NCBI GenBank assembly: GCA_951802425.1
Contig: OX637800.1
Location: 3,100,001-3,164,000 of the forward strand
Length of the DNA stretch: 64,000 bases
From: Clavaria fumosa
Taxonomy: Eukaryota; Basidiomycota; Agaricomycetes; Agaricales; Clavariaceae
Reading direction: 5' to 3'
A program made the translations under genes and the position numbers. The notes beneath the pieces were generated by a model that searched no databases, was not told where the DNA came from, and was given only the letters and a program-made list of their open reading frames with translations. Positions 23,905 to 35,270 of this stretch are shown in pieces (positions within the stretch are counted from its first letter, which is position 1; each line of letters starts with the position of its first letter).

Positions 23905-24646
23905 GCTCGACGCGGTGGAGGGGTTTTGGACTTTGCATGGACATGGATATTGCGTTGTGGCAAGATATTTCTTGCCCTCAGAAATTGACTGGGGCAGGGA
24001 AACCATCACCGTTTTGCTGTAATACAATGTGCAACAAGATCTTTCCTGTAGTTTTCTCCTTGACATATTGTGTCATTTGTACTATTACTCATATACTGGG
24101 CAATACACAATAGCCCTGTTACAGCCTGTTATGATTTTTTTGCAAACAGTAAAGATGTAATTGCTCAATGTAAGGACAGCCACACCAAGCCAACTACTTG
24201 GTGCTTACAACAAGACCACTCACCAGTACTCACCCAAGCAACAGCACCAGTACCCTTACCCTAATTCACAACAGCTGCTTTTAAAACAATTAGCAGAGCT
24301 TGAATCAACAAAACTAAAACCATCATTCCTCACTGAAATTTTAGTGTGTTTATATGATAAAATGAGCATTGTGAAAGGAGAAATAGGTTTTTCGGCAGTG
24401 GTTCAAAATGTTATTCAGCACTTAAGGATATTATGCTCATTCTGCTTGCCCTTGCCTCAATCCAATGAGGATTGAATGTGTTTGGATGTAAATTTAAAGA
24501 GGAATCATTTACAGATATATTACAAGGATAAACATTTTGATCTTCCTCGGGTAATTTCCTCTCTCCACACCTTTCTGAGAACACCTCCAGGCTCTGCCGA
24601 AGCATCGCCATATTGTCAGATGAAAGGCACCGAACTCTCCCCTCCG
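23905..24646. other. Convergent intergenic region between paralogues A and B
   Basis: AT-rich, no supported gene. Frames at 24070-24475 lack domain signals. It should hold both 3' untranslated regions. Confidence 0.5.
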
Positions 24647-26181
24647 TCAGAACAGTAGGTATTGCTCTGCGGTCCTAAATACCACTGTGGTGCCTATTGC
24701 CAGTGCGACACTCGTTATCACCGCACCCAGGCACAAACCCAAATCTGCGCCTGCGTCAGACGCGGGACTCGACGACGGATGGGCGCTGAGCCAATCCATT
24801 CGCGCACTGTATAACTCCATCACGAACGCCTGCGCCTCGGGGCTCTTGACACCTTGTGGCGGGGATTGTCGCCCCCAGTCATATGGGTCGACCACCGGCG
24901 AGAGCCACCAGTCTGGAAAGTACTTCAATTGGCCGGTTCCGCCCCCCGGAGAGGTCAGTGTAGCCCAGGTCAGCTCTGCGGCCGATAAAAAGTCAGTCTT
25001 TCCAGTTAGCGACGCCAGACGGTAAGCGCACGCGGCTAAGAGCGCCGTGCTGGCTGCGTCCGGGTAGTTCCTCGGGGTATTTGGAATACCCAAGTAGTTG
25101 GTCAATATACCCGTGGTCTGATTCTGTCAAGTGCTATTTTTATTATTCCTTCCCCGTTTTATGGATCAGAACGATGGGGATGGGTATGCTTACAAAACCT
25201 TTGGATGTATACACGCCGCGAAGGGCGTCTGTAGTCCATTGAGTAAGGTCGTGAACTTCCTTGGTGAGCTGCGAGGATTTATTGCTCCGTTTCATGATTG
25301 ACAACACGCGCAGCATGCCGATCACTGCCCATCCATTTCCTGGTAGACCTCGTGCTCAGAAATACACTCACAAAGAAATGGTGCAAGAAGGGACAGGACG
25401 CACCGGTTGCCCAAGGATTGGGGTCATCATCGCCTTGGCCGCCCAACACAATGTGTCTCCAGAGTTTGGTGCTGGCATCACTCAGGTACGTGTGGTAGAG
25501 CTGCACCTGCGTATACGCGTCTCGGAGTCGCGTGATATTATTTTCGATCGCACCCAAGTATGCCAAAAAGGGCGGAACCATTGCGACGTTGTCGCTCCTG
25601 TCAAGCTCGTTCAGCTAAGGGTCTCACGTGGAGAAATGTGACGAATGAAAACAAGGATGTGATACATACCAGAGCTGCAGTTTTTCCACACGATGTGACC
25701 ACGCGCCATCGTTTGTGCGTTTCCGATCTGGCGAGTAAAGAAAATCAAGCTGATTCTTGATGGCGCGTGCGTACGGGCCTGATGGTTTGTACAAGCTCGC
25801 GAGAATAGCAGCTACTCCGACGCTTGGCGGGTCGCCCGCCGCGCCGTCATCTGGAAAGAAGGGCTGCGGACCAGACGAGTCATTAAGTGAAGCAAAGACA
25901 TTTTGATCTAACTGTTCAAAGACTGCTGTGAGGGGACTCGAGTCTGGTAGAGCTTTCCCAAATGGTAAGGAGGAAGAAGCGAAGAGGGAGAAGGGGCTGC
26001 CGATAAGAGAGAGCTCGGCTTGATAGAGAGTACCGAACTCCCAGGATGCGTTGGCGGATTGTATACAATTCTGACGAACCCGATTGATGTCCAAGTCCGT
26101 CGCGTGAAGCATGTCGGAGAGGAGAATTAGAAATAGCAGGGGTAGCAGGGGTAGAGAAAACATTAGAACATATAATCTCAT
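24647..26181 (-). CDS. Six-hairpin glycosidase, GH105-like (paralogue B)
   Basis: Minus-strand exons 26181-25670, 25597-25404, 25339-25194 and 25123-24647, 1,329 nt or 442 residues. A start at 26163 (MFSLPLLPLL) is also possible. A hydrophobic signal segment (LPLLPLLFLILLSDML) is followed by AGDPPSVGVAAILASLY, AWSHRVE, MVPPFLAYLGAIE, PWATGNGWAVIGMLRVLSIM and SPEAQAFVMELYSARMDWL. The C-terminus has a likely membrane segment (LGLCLGAVITSVALAIGTTV), so the enzyme may be anchored at the cell surface. The intron positions are the same as in A and C. Basidiomycete proteins with WATGNGWAxxGMLRV are usually placed in GH105; substrate specificity is inferred only. Confidence 0.8.
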
Positions 26182-26529
26182 ACTGCATAACTTTAGTCTC
26201 TCCACATTTTGTCTGGAACATGGCAGGTGCCCCACATTGTCTCATTTGTTGATGGAAATAGTAGCAAAATAAATCACGAAGATCCATCCATCTTATTACT
26301 TGTATTACTAACAACATAGAGTGTTGCGCTCAGACAAGATAGTGTAGAGTGTAGAGTAAAGGACCACATAAGCAATGACTGTAGCATAGGGAATGCACAC
26401 ATCACTGTAGCGCGACTATGTCGCATCATAGTACTCAAGCACATAACTAGGATGTATATAAGGACAGCAGAATCCAATAACAACTCCTGTCACCTCCCAG
26501 TCGGTCGTGATCTGTCTTATCTGGCTCTG
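26182..26529. other. Promoter region of paralogue B and 3' flank of C
   Basis: 348 bp without a gene. Nothing else recognised. Confidence 0.5.
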
Positions 26530-27878
26530 TCATGAGACTATTCCACTCGTAGAGTCTCTCTGCGCACTGTACAGCTCCATCAAGAACGCCTGCCCTTCTG
26601 GACTATGGTCGGTTTGACTATCAAATGAATACTGATTCACCACGCCCAGGAGCCAATCGCCTTGCATGTCCTTCAGACTGTCCCAGGTTTGGGTTGCATA
26701 GCCCATATAGGTCGCAAGAGCGGACAAATGGGGAGAGGCAGATGGTTCAAAGAGTTTCAGGTACCTGTTAAACCGGTAAACGCATGCGGCCATGAGCACT
26801 GTGCTCGCATTGTCCACAAAGTTCCCGTCGTGAGCTTCTAAATAGTTCATCAACTTGTTTGTGGCTGTATTCTGTCAGCTGTGGTTAGATTCTGTTTCCC
26901 GGTTACGTGGTTATTGATCAAAGGGAGGAGGTTGCTCACATAGCCCGGAGGCGAATATACGGCTCGGATGATTTCAAAAATCCATTCAACGAGATCACCT
27001 CGTTGAGTAGTGAAGACACTGAAGTAAGAACTCCGCGACCAAATATACAGCACGCGCAGCATGCCCAATGTCGCCCATCCGTTTCCTAGTAGATTCCATG
27101 GTCAGAGCTACAGCCGTAAAATTAGCATCGCTAGGACTGGACGGACCAGTGGCCCATAGATGTCGGTCACCATATTGACTATGAAGCCAGAGATTGGTTT
27201 GAGGATCCCTCATGTGCTCGCGGTACACCTTTATATGATTATACGCGTCAAGAAGAGTTCTAGAGTCGTAGTTCACTGCGCCATTGTACGCAAGAAAGGG
27301 CGGGATCATCGCTATACTATCGCTCCTGCAAAAACCGATCGGCGGGCAATCAGAGGTAAGAGAAAACTGGATATATGACGCCCGTACCAGAAATCTAGCC
27401 TCTCGCTACGATGTGACCACGCCCCGTCGTACCTTAGTTCCGATGGTACCGCGTAGAGAAAGGCAATCTGGCGTTCGACAGCCGTTTTGTAAGGATTCAT
27501 CGGATCATTCGGAGTCCATTTGTCGGCGAGAATGACGGCTATCCCGACACTGGTCGGGTCACTGATGGACCCATCAGGAATGAAGGCCTGAGGGGCAGTA
27601 GTTGGATTCTGGATCGAGGGAACATATTGATTTAGCAGATCTTTCAAATCCTTAATGTCATCATTGTATCTGTCATTTGGAAAATCGAAGGGGGAAGTGG
27701 CGAAAATAGAGACGGGGCCGCCGATGACAGAGAGTTGGGCTTGGAAGAGTGTGCCATACTCCCAGGGTCCGTGGGACTCCAGTAGACCATTCTTGTAGAC
27801 TCGTTGAATTTGTTGAATGTCGAGAGCTGTCGTGAGGGCCCCCACGAAGAGGAGAAGCAGGAGTGTCAGGAAAGACAT
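26530..27878 (-). CDS. Six-hairpin glycosidase, GH105-like (paralogue C)
   Basis: Minus-strand exons 27878-27388, 27325-27147, 27085-26940 and 26871-26530, 1,158 nt or 385 residues. The start chosen is MSFLTLLLLLFVGALTTALD, a clear signal peptide; an upstream in-frame ATG at 27926 would place polar residues before it. Motifs: SDPTSVGIAVILADKW, GAWSHRSERLDFW, MIPPFLAYNGAVN, WATGNGWATLGMLRVLYIW, and SPEGQAFLMELYSAQRD close to the C-terminus. It lacks the C-terminal membrane segment of B and is therefore probably secreted. The same four-exon structure as A and B shows recent local duplication. Confidence 0.8.
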
Positions 27879-28172
27879 GGTGAAAGGCGTTGACTGAGGA
27901 GACTCTCCCAGCCGTATTTTATGCATTGCAAGGTAGGTAGTTTCATCGTCGAGTGGTTACAAGACGGGTAGACTCTGAAGTGGTTGCTAGGATGACCCCA
28001 GAGCTTGGCGAAGAGAGAGCTCGGACCTGAGACGTGATTGCCCAAGTGATATGATGTTACAGATCTTCGATGGTGAAATGTCGACGAAGAAGAGAGAGAG
28101 CTGAGCGTGACGATGTTACAACTTACTTCTTCGGATTGAACGTGAAACGGTGACGACGAATTCAGTTTGGCA
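27879..28172. promoter_or_regulatory. Divergent promoter region, glycosidase C and 5-oxoprolinase
   Basis: 294 bp between two start codons on opposite strands. No specific regulatory motif could be assigned. Confidence 0.4.
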
Positions 28173-31110
28173 ATGAACCCTACGATCCCTACCAAGTTTA
28201 TCCGCATTTGCGTTGACAGGGGTGGGACGTTCTGCGACGTACATGCGTGGGTATAACGTAAAACATGTCTACTCGATTGACAACCAACCATCTGTTATGT
28301 ATAGGTCTTATCCCGACTTGTACAACCCATTGCAGAGGAGGGAAATCGTTGTAAAGCTTTGTATGCAGTTGAGCCGCTCGAAACGTCGTACCTTTGAAAC
28401 TCCTTGCCTTTCGCAGTGTCTCACGACCCTTCCAACTACGACGATGCCCCTACCGAGGGCATCAGGCGCGTCCTACAAGTCGTGACCGGCGCAGCGATCC
28501 CGCGCGGAACTATCTTAAACACTGATAATATCGGTAGCCTTCTGTCATCTTTTGTCGCGACCCACTCACAGTCGAGGCCAGACTACATACGGCTGTCGAC
28601 CACCGTCGCAACCAACGCACTCTTAGAGCGCAACGGCCAACAACATGCACTACTTATTACGAAAGGGTTCAAGGATCTGCTTCTCATCGGGAATCAATCC
28701 CGCCCAAATATTTTCGACCTTAACATTCGACGGTCACCTCCACTATACTCTACTGTAGTGGAGGTGGACGAGCGTGTTACACTCGTTGGTTACACGTCCG
28801 ACCCTCACGCCGATGAAAACAGTGTGCAGTTCCATCAAGACGGGAAGATCAAGCGTGGCTTACGGGGTGATGCTTGGGATGGCAAGGGCGATGCTGAAGG
28901 ACCAGGCGAGATCGTAAAGGGTTTGTCTGGAGAAGCTGTTCGAATTCTCAAACGGCCAGGTGCGTCACTCTCTGCTATCCTGGACATGGAGTAGTGACGG
29001 GTCCAGCTTCATTTCTAAGACGTCGACGTGGTGAAAGGCGATCTCCAACAACTATACGACGCAGGCTATCGTTCACTCGCCATCGTTTTTGTACATTCGT
29101 ATACCTTTCCACAGCACGAACGGCAAATTGGCGATCTTGCCCGCTCTCTCGGCTTTGAGCACGTCTCCGAATCATCCCAGCTGTTGCCAATGATCAAGAT
29201 GGTGCCACGAGGAGTGTCATCTACAGCTGATGCGTACCTCACGCCGATCCTGCAACGCTACTTGGACGGGTTCTTCAATGGTTTTGACGCGAAGCTCAAG
29301 GGTGGCCATCTGCAAAGCCCGAGAGTTGAATTCATGGGCAGCGACGGTGGCCTCCTTGACCTCGCGAATTTCTCTGGGCTCAAGTCTATCCTAAGCGGGC
29401 CTGCGGGCGGCGTGGTAGGGTATGTACTTACGAGCTGGGACGAGCAAAAGAAGAAGCCCATCATCGGGTCAGTAACCCTCGCTATTCGAGGGATCCTTTG
29501 TCACCAATCTTCATCTTGTGCTCTTCTGAAACAGCATCGACGTTGGAGGCACATCGACGGATGTGTCACGGTTTGACGGGCGATACGAGGTTGTTTACGA
29601 AACCACCACAGCGGGAGTAATCATCCAGTCCCCCCAGCTAGACATCAACACAGTCGCGGCGGGCGGTGGATCGTGCCTCAGCTTCCGTAACGGCCTATTT
29701 CACGCTGGTCCAGAAAGCGCAGGGGCAGACCCTGGCCCCGTTTGTTACAGGTGGGTGTGTGAATTTTTGCTCGAATCTCCGTTCATCCCACATTTTCCGT
29801 CTTCCTTTTGATTGCACAATTATTAAACACTGAGCCTCGTTCGCAGGAAAGGGGGCCCACTTGCGGTTACGGACGCGAACCTTGTACTTGGGCGACTGAT
29901 TCCTGATTACTTCCCGAAGATCTTCGGCAAGTCCGAGAAGGAGCCGCTAGATTTGCAGGGTTCGCGAGAGGCCTTTGAAAGGTTGGCAGAGGAAATCAAT
30001 CGGGCTTCTGACAAGTCTTTAGCGCTAGACGAAATCATTTATGGGTATGTTGCGATTGCTAGCTCACAGACCCTTCTGTTTTCATCGGTTGAAGTTGACT
30101 CCCGCAAAGCTTCATCAAAGTCGCCAACGAGACCATGTGTAGGCCGATTCGTGCACTCACAGAATCGCGTGGATACGCGACTTCTATACATATGCGAGTC
30201 TTCTTCTGCTTCACACATGCGAGTGGCGCATACTTAATGATCTGGCTCCAGTTTAGCATGTTTTGGAGGCGCAGGAGGACAACACGCTTGCGAAATTGCA
30301 AAGTCACTGAGGATATGCACGATCCTAATTCATCGATATAGCTCTGTCCTGTCTGCTTACGGACTTGCGTTGGCTGATCGGTCTCTCAATTGTCTTCCCC
30401 CGCACGTTTTCTTAATGACCTGACGAGTGTTTTGTGTCGCAGCGTGTATGAGCTGCAGGAGCCATCTTCTGTGGTGTACTCGACGTCCTCGAAAGCGTCC
30501 CTGACGGCTCGGCTGGACAAGTTGACGCAGGACGTGCGTGCTGAGCTCGCTCGACAGGGCTTTGAAGGCAAGCGCGTGACCATCGAGCGGGCGCTCAACA
30601 TGAGGTTTGAGGGCACGGACACGGCGTTGATGGTGCTGCCCACCCCCAACGACGGAGACGGACAAGAGGATTTCGAGGCGGCATTCAAGCGCGTGTACAA
30701 GGCTGAATTCGGGTTCTTGCTAGAAGCAAAGGATGTTACTGTGGATGACCTGAAGGTGTGTGACGGCCTCGGACGCGATGTCGGCTCTGAACTGGGGTTG
30801 GCTTAAACAAAAACAGGTGCGCGGAATTGGAAGGACCTTCGATAGCCTTGGCGAGTCCGTCTTCTCTGAGATGAGCAGCATCGTGACTCGGCCTGTGGAC
30901 CGCGGCGCGGAGGCCGATTCAAAGTATAGCGTGTACTTTGACGAGATTGGCCGTGTGGATGACACGCCCGTTTTCCTGCTTAATCGCCTGAGAGTCGGGG
31001 ACATGCTGGATGGCCCTGCCGTGGTGATTGACGAGACGCAGACCATTGTGCTCGTGCCGGGCTCCAGGGCTGTGTTGACTAGTAATCACTTGTACATTAC
31101 TTTGGAATAA
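28173..31110 (+). CDS. 5-oxoprolinase-type hydrolase, HyuA half only
   Basis: Ten exons: 28173-28246, 28305-28360, 28417-28959, 29020-29467, 29535-29750, 29847-30044, 30110-30193, 30252-30380, 30443-30755 and 30817-31110, together 2,355 nt or 784 residues in one frame. The intron after 30193 uses a GC donor. Motifs: [85 protein letters not shown] and [11 protein letters not shown] (ATP-binding). Fungal and animal 5-oxoprolinase (OXP1/OPLAH) couples ATP hydrolysis to opening of 5-oxoproline in the glutathione cycle, and is one chain of about 1,250-1,290 residues with a HyuB domain after HyuA. Here a TAA follows SNHLYITLE at the end of HyuA, and no HyuB sequence is seen before the next gene. 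The gene is either truncated or works with a separate partner. Confidence 0.87.
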
Positions 31111-31452
31111 GCTCTCCGTGAAGGTAAAAGAGATCTCGATCAATTTGATCACAGGCAGGGCAGAAGGGAAACTGTAATCTGAACAGTGTGTGATTAGTAA
31201 TAATGGTCGAATAAATCATCCATTGAGAAAATAGTCACGAATGCATCATAGTTGTAGTCCTCAACAACGAAACATTTTACAGTAATACGAGTGATAATAG
31301 CCTTCGAATCGGTCAGCAAAATGAAGCCGTAGCGTGATCTCGTTGCTAATCTCATTGTTGGCTGAGTCAACATTGCAACCGACCTTAGCTTGCTCGTCAT
31401 CGTTTTTCTCCTGGCTCCCTACCTCCACTCATTGTCCAATTCCTGAGCCGCC
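31111..31452. other. Intergenic region between 5-oxoprolinase and F-box genes
   Basis: 342 bp; no HyuB-like sequence in any frame that I can see. It contains the terminator of one gene and the promoter of the next. Confidence 0.5.
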
Positions 31453-33340
31453 ATGGTGCTCCTCCGCCGGCGGCGTCTCCAACCGTTGCTAGACTCATCA
31501 AACGGCAAGAGATACCCCGACTTCTCCTATACTATCCCGCACGGGAGCCTAAGTTCCCTCAGTGTCCGATCGCAAGCAACGGGACTCATCACTCGTGTCT
31601 CGAGCATGTTCAACGGTTCCCGGAAGAAGAATAAGTCCGTTTTGGTTGCTGCTGGCGTAAGCCACATCGCTGTCAAACCGTCACCTGTCCCGGGCTCGCG
31701 GTGCACGGGCAGTCGATGCTCTTCGCCGGCTTCTTCGTATCACGAGGATATTCGGAGGCCCAGCGGCTTAGGGCGCAGGTTAGGGTCAGGTTCGGATAGC
31801 CCTTTGTCCTCCACCGATACTGCCAGTGCACGCTCAGGGCTTCCCGTGCTCGGCGGCGGTATCAGAGGGCGGTCACGGTGCATCAGTTCCCCAGAATTGT
31901 CCAGAATCGACAGAAGAATCATCGATTGGGACGCCTTAGATCAAGAGGTTGCCGCCTCTTCAGTGCACACAAAAATCATCACTCTTTTAACCCTGCCCAG
32001 AGACATCATGGACGTGATTTTGTCATTTCTTTCCCGCTCGGAACTCGCGAAGTTCGCGCTAGTCTCACGGCGTTTCTCTCCCGCCGTACATGCAGCGTTG
32101 TACTCGGTCTTGGATCTACGTGAAATTCCTAAATCTTGCATCAAACAACTCCTTGCTGTCTTGGCCACTAGACAGCGCAGATTGGACATTGTCCGCACGC
32201 TCATCTGTCGCTCCTGGCCCACTAGCATCTCCTCCCGCATCGACCCGCAGACATTCCTCACCACTCCACCTTTGCCGACCTCCAAATTCGCGATTGCGCT
32301 TAGCAACATGCGCCATTTAACTTCCCTGACACTACCCTCCTTTGAAATCCGTCTTCTCCGATATGCTAGCTTTCGCCTGCGTTGCTTGACCTTTTTCAAC
32401 AAGCGCTTATCACAAGAGGACTTTGTTGAGCTTTTTATATGGCTCTCGGGCCAGCCTGACCTGACCTTCCTGTCGTTTCCAAATCTTCTCGATGATAATA
32501 TTGCCCCCGGAAGCAGCGAGGAAAGTTATTCCCCATCGATCTCACACGCGACACCATCCATCATCTCTCACACTCAGCTCTCCGATCGAGATACACACGC
32601 GGCTGACCTTATACCGCGGGATACGACCATCCTTTTACCTTCTCTGGAGAGATTGACCGCAAACCAAAGCGTGGTCGCGCAACTGGTGCCAATGCATGCG
32701 TTGACCCATGTGGCTGTGAATATCCACTCTACCCTGTACACTGGTCTGCGACCATCCACGCTTCTGGGCATGCTAAACGACGTCCCGAACATAGGACTGA
32801 GATTTGGCGAGAATGTGGATAGACGATCGGTGGACAAGACTCTGCGTGCAGTCGGTGCTGTTCTTGGAGATTCCACCGACGGCAGAGAAAGCCGCTTAAA
32901 GACGCTGGATATCGAGATGACGGGATCCTGCGAACGTCTTGACGAGGTTGGTTCTCGCTGTCAACTCAGCTCAGAGCGACCGCACGCTCACTCCTTCCCA
33001 GACAATTTACAGAGCCATCCATTCCATCCTTCCTCGCCTTGGAGTGTTGCATGGCCTCCACTTGCGTCACTCTTCTCAGCCTCCTGCTCACTCACCGTCG
33101 CCGTCCTATTTTTCGATGCCACCCTCGCCTCTCTTCCTTGAAGCCCGCAGCCCGACGTTGCCGGAACAACTCGAGGATGCCCACTTCGCCTTGCAAGACG
33201 TGACGCCGGACCCGGAAATGCGCTCTGCAGAACAACTGGCGAGCGAACTGGCGCAACTGGCGCAATGGACGAGGCAGCGCCCGACTTTGCGCAGTGTCGT
33301 CTTCCCCACAGGAGGGACGTGGAGACTATCTATGAGCTAG
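31453..33340 (+). CDS. F-box domain protein
   Basis: Two exons, 31453-32946 and 33002-33340, 1,833 nt or 610 residues. The 55 nt intron is required because the first frame closes in low-quality sequence while the second continues as TIYRAIHSILPRLGVLHGL. Residues 1-180 are Ser/Arg-rich and probably disordered (SSMFNGSRKKNKS, SSPASSYHEDIRR). The F-box lies near residues 183-225: LPRDIMDVILSFLSRSELAK followed by FALVSRRFSPAVHAALYSVL. The rest contains leucine-rich segments of the kind that follow F-boxes in basidiomycete proteins. Such proteins connect substrates to SCF ubiquitin ligases through Skp1. The substrate is unknown. Confidence 0.85.
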
Positions 33341-33931
33341 TATGCTGCTAATCCTAGGTGACATTTGAACCCGGCCTGCGCCTTCACAATCCAAAGCTCG
33401 GGATTGATCCTCAAAGAATTCCGCAATTCTCACGACGACATCAAACAGTCCGGAGGAAGTTTTACAATTCATTCGACGTCTCTCCTGGACTACCAGCAGA
33501 TGCCCAGAAATACATATTCTACGCTGAGACGCCCATTCTACCGATTTCCTTTATAGCTGGAGTTCGCGCATGTGTATGGTTGCTGCATATCGACGGCAGC
33601 GATTCTCGCACCGCAACTCATCTTAGCCCGATCTGTAGTCACCGTGTCCTTTTACAGTTGGCTGCACCTCTCCAAGTGCAAATTTTAAGTTGCTTACTGT
33701 ACATGACTGAGTATGTATATACTAGGTTGCGTAAGAGGGCTGTATGGTAGGGGCGCATGGTGGCGTGCAAGAGGGAAGGAGGCAGTATGTACAGGAATAG
33801 CATTTGATTGCACTAAAAGGGAACATACTGTCACAAACAACCATCTGGTAGATGAGAGAGACCAATGCTTTCATCTTCTTCAGACTTCAGCATAGCTTAC
33901 GTAAGCTGCGAGAGTTAGAACAATCTCGGAC
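33341..33931. other. 3' flank of the F-box gene
   Basis: A plus-strand frame at 33358-33750 follows the stop but has no recognisable domain and no clear splice link to the F-box gene. No gene is supported. Confidence 0.4.
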
Positions 33932-34168
33932 TCCGCAACTAGTGTTGCCACGGCTCGGCTTTTTTCGGCTCGGCTCGGCTAAACCGAGCGAGCCGTTGGA
34001 CAATGCACAATGGGAGGAGAGATTTTGATGCATCTGATCATTCACTCCTTCTGCAAGAGCCCAAAGTCGCTTATTCTGTGGGATTACCTGTTGATTTGAA
34101 GCCACAATACTCAATGCAAATTCCCAAAAAAGAAATCGGCTCGAGCCGTTGGCAACACTATCCGCAAC
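33932..34168. mobile_element. hAT-type MITE with perfect 8 bp target duplication
   Basis: The element occupies 33940-34160 (221 bp). Its ends are TAGTGTTGCCA and TGGCAACACTA, an 11 bp perfect inverted repeat followed by CGGCTCG on both sides with a one-base offset. The target duplication TCCGCAAC is present at 33932-33939 and 34161-34168 without mismatch. Subterminal repeats of CGGCTCGGCT occur at the left end. Terminal TAGTG and an 8 bp duplication are hallmarks of the hAT superfamily. No coding capacity. Confidence 0.9.
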
Positions 34169-35270
34169 AGAGTCCATGGACCTACAGTATGCCAGACAGA
34201 GTCCAAAGTATGGAGTCTGAGGTGAGAGTAATAATCAGGTCAAAACAAGCACATTCACACTAATATGGACCAGCTGAACCTCCCCTTGCCATGCCAAGAC
34301 CTCTCCTGCCCATCACCATTACATGCCCCCTTGGCATTTCCCCTCTCTTTCCAGCATTCCCTTCATTCTTTATCACTCCCTCATTGTAGCCTGACTGTGA
34401 TTTTCCATCTGACTCATGACTCACAGAGCCTTCTGCTTATCCTAGTTATATTTCCCCTTTCACACATGGTCTGGCAATTCCCAGACCTCTGAGTGCTGAC
34501 TGTATCTGCATCTTTACCATGTATTAGTCCCCATTTTCCCTCTGTTGAAATTGAGTTCCCACCCTTGCCATTCTCCTTGATGTGAGAGCAATCAGGGAAT
34601 CATGCTCAGAAGCAAGCAGCTGATATCACTGGTAGGTCTGGCCTTTCCATCATTTTCCTATGCAGTGTCACATCCATCGGTCATCAAGTTCAGGCAGTTT
34701 GGTCACATGGGGGAGCTCACTTCTACTAGCTTGCTCTCAAGTCCCAAGACATGATTCTCTGGGGAGTTTGATTCATCCTCTGCCAGGCTCTTCTCCACAG
34801 TCAGGTCACCTTACTGATTACTTAGCAAGAACCACCTAGTCTCAACAAGTTGTCTGCAATCTGATTCAGATTGGTTGCTCTCCTTCTCCAGAGTGAAAAT
34901 TCCAGTGGTGCTAAAAAATCACCTGCAACCTATTTTTTCATTGAATTTTGGGTAAAAGTCACAAATAACATAATATCTGAGTGATTTTTATTAGACAATG
35001 GGCACACAGTGAAAGTTTTCCAGTGACAATGGTGACTTGGTCTTATGACTTGACAACTAAATGATTGGTTGACAATAAGAAATGCCATTACTCCTCCAGT
35101 TCCCCACAACGAGTCATACATGGAATAATAATTCAATGCTCTATTCAGTCTTGGGTGGTTCAAGCAGACAGAAGTTGTGTATACAATAATGAGGCATCAC
35201 AGAACATAAACTAATGAGGGGCAAGGACCTCTCGACCGTAGAGTACTCTAGCACAGACAATACAATGACC
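34169..35270. other. Intergenic region with possible old family B LTR remnant
   Basis: 34260-34600 resembles the pyrimidine-rich second half of the family B LTR (CATGACTCAC, then GTTGAAATTGAGTTCCC), but is strongly diverged. The rest contains no gene. 34950-35270 should include the 3' untranslated region of the DUF262 gene. Confidence 0.35.

Noticed and set aside
33358..33750. 130-codon ORF after the F-box gene
   Set aside because: No domain, no splice connection to the F-box frame; probably 3' untranslated or random.
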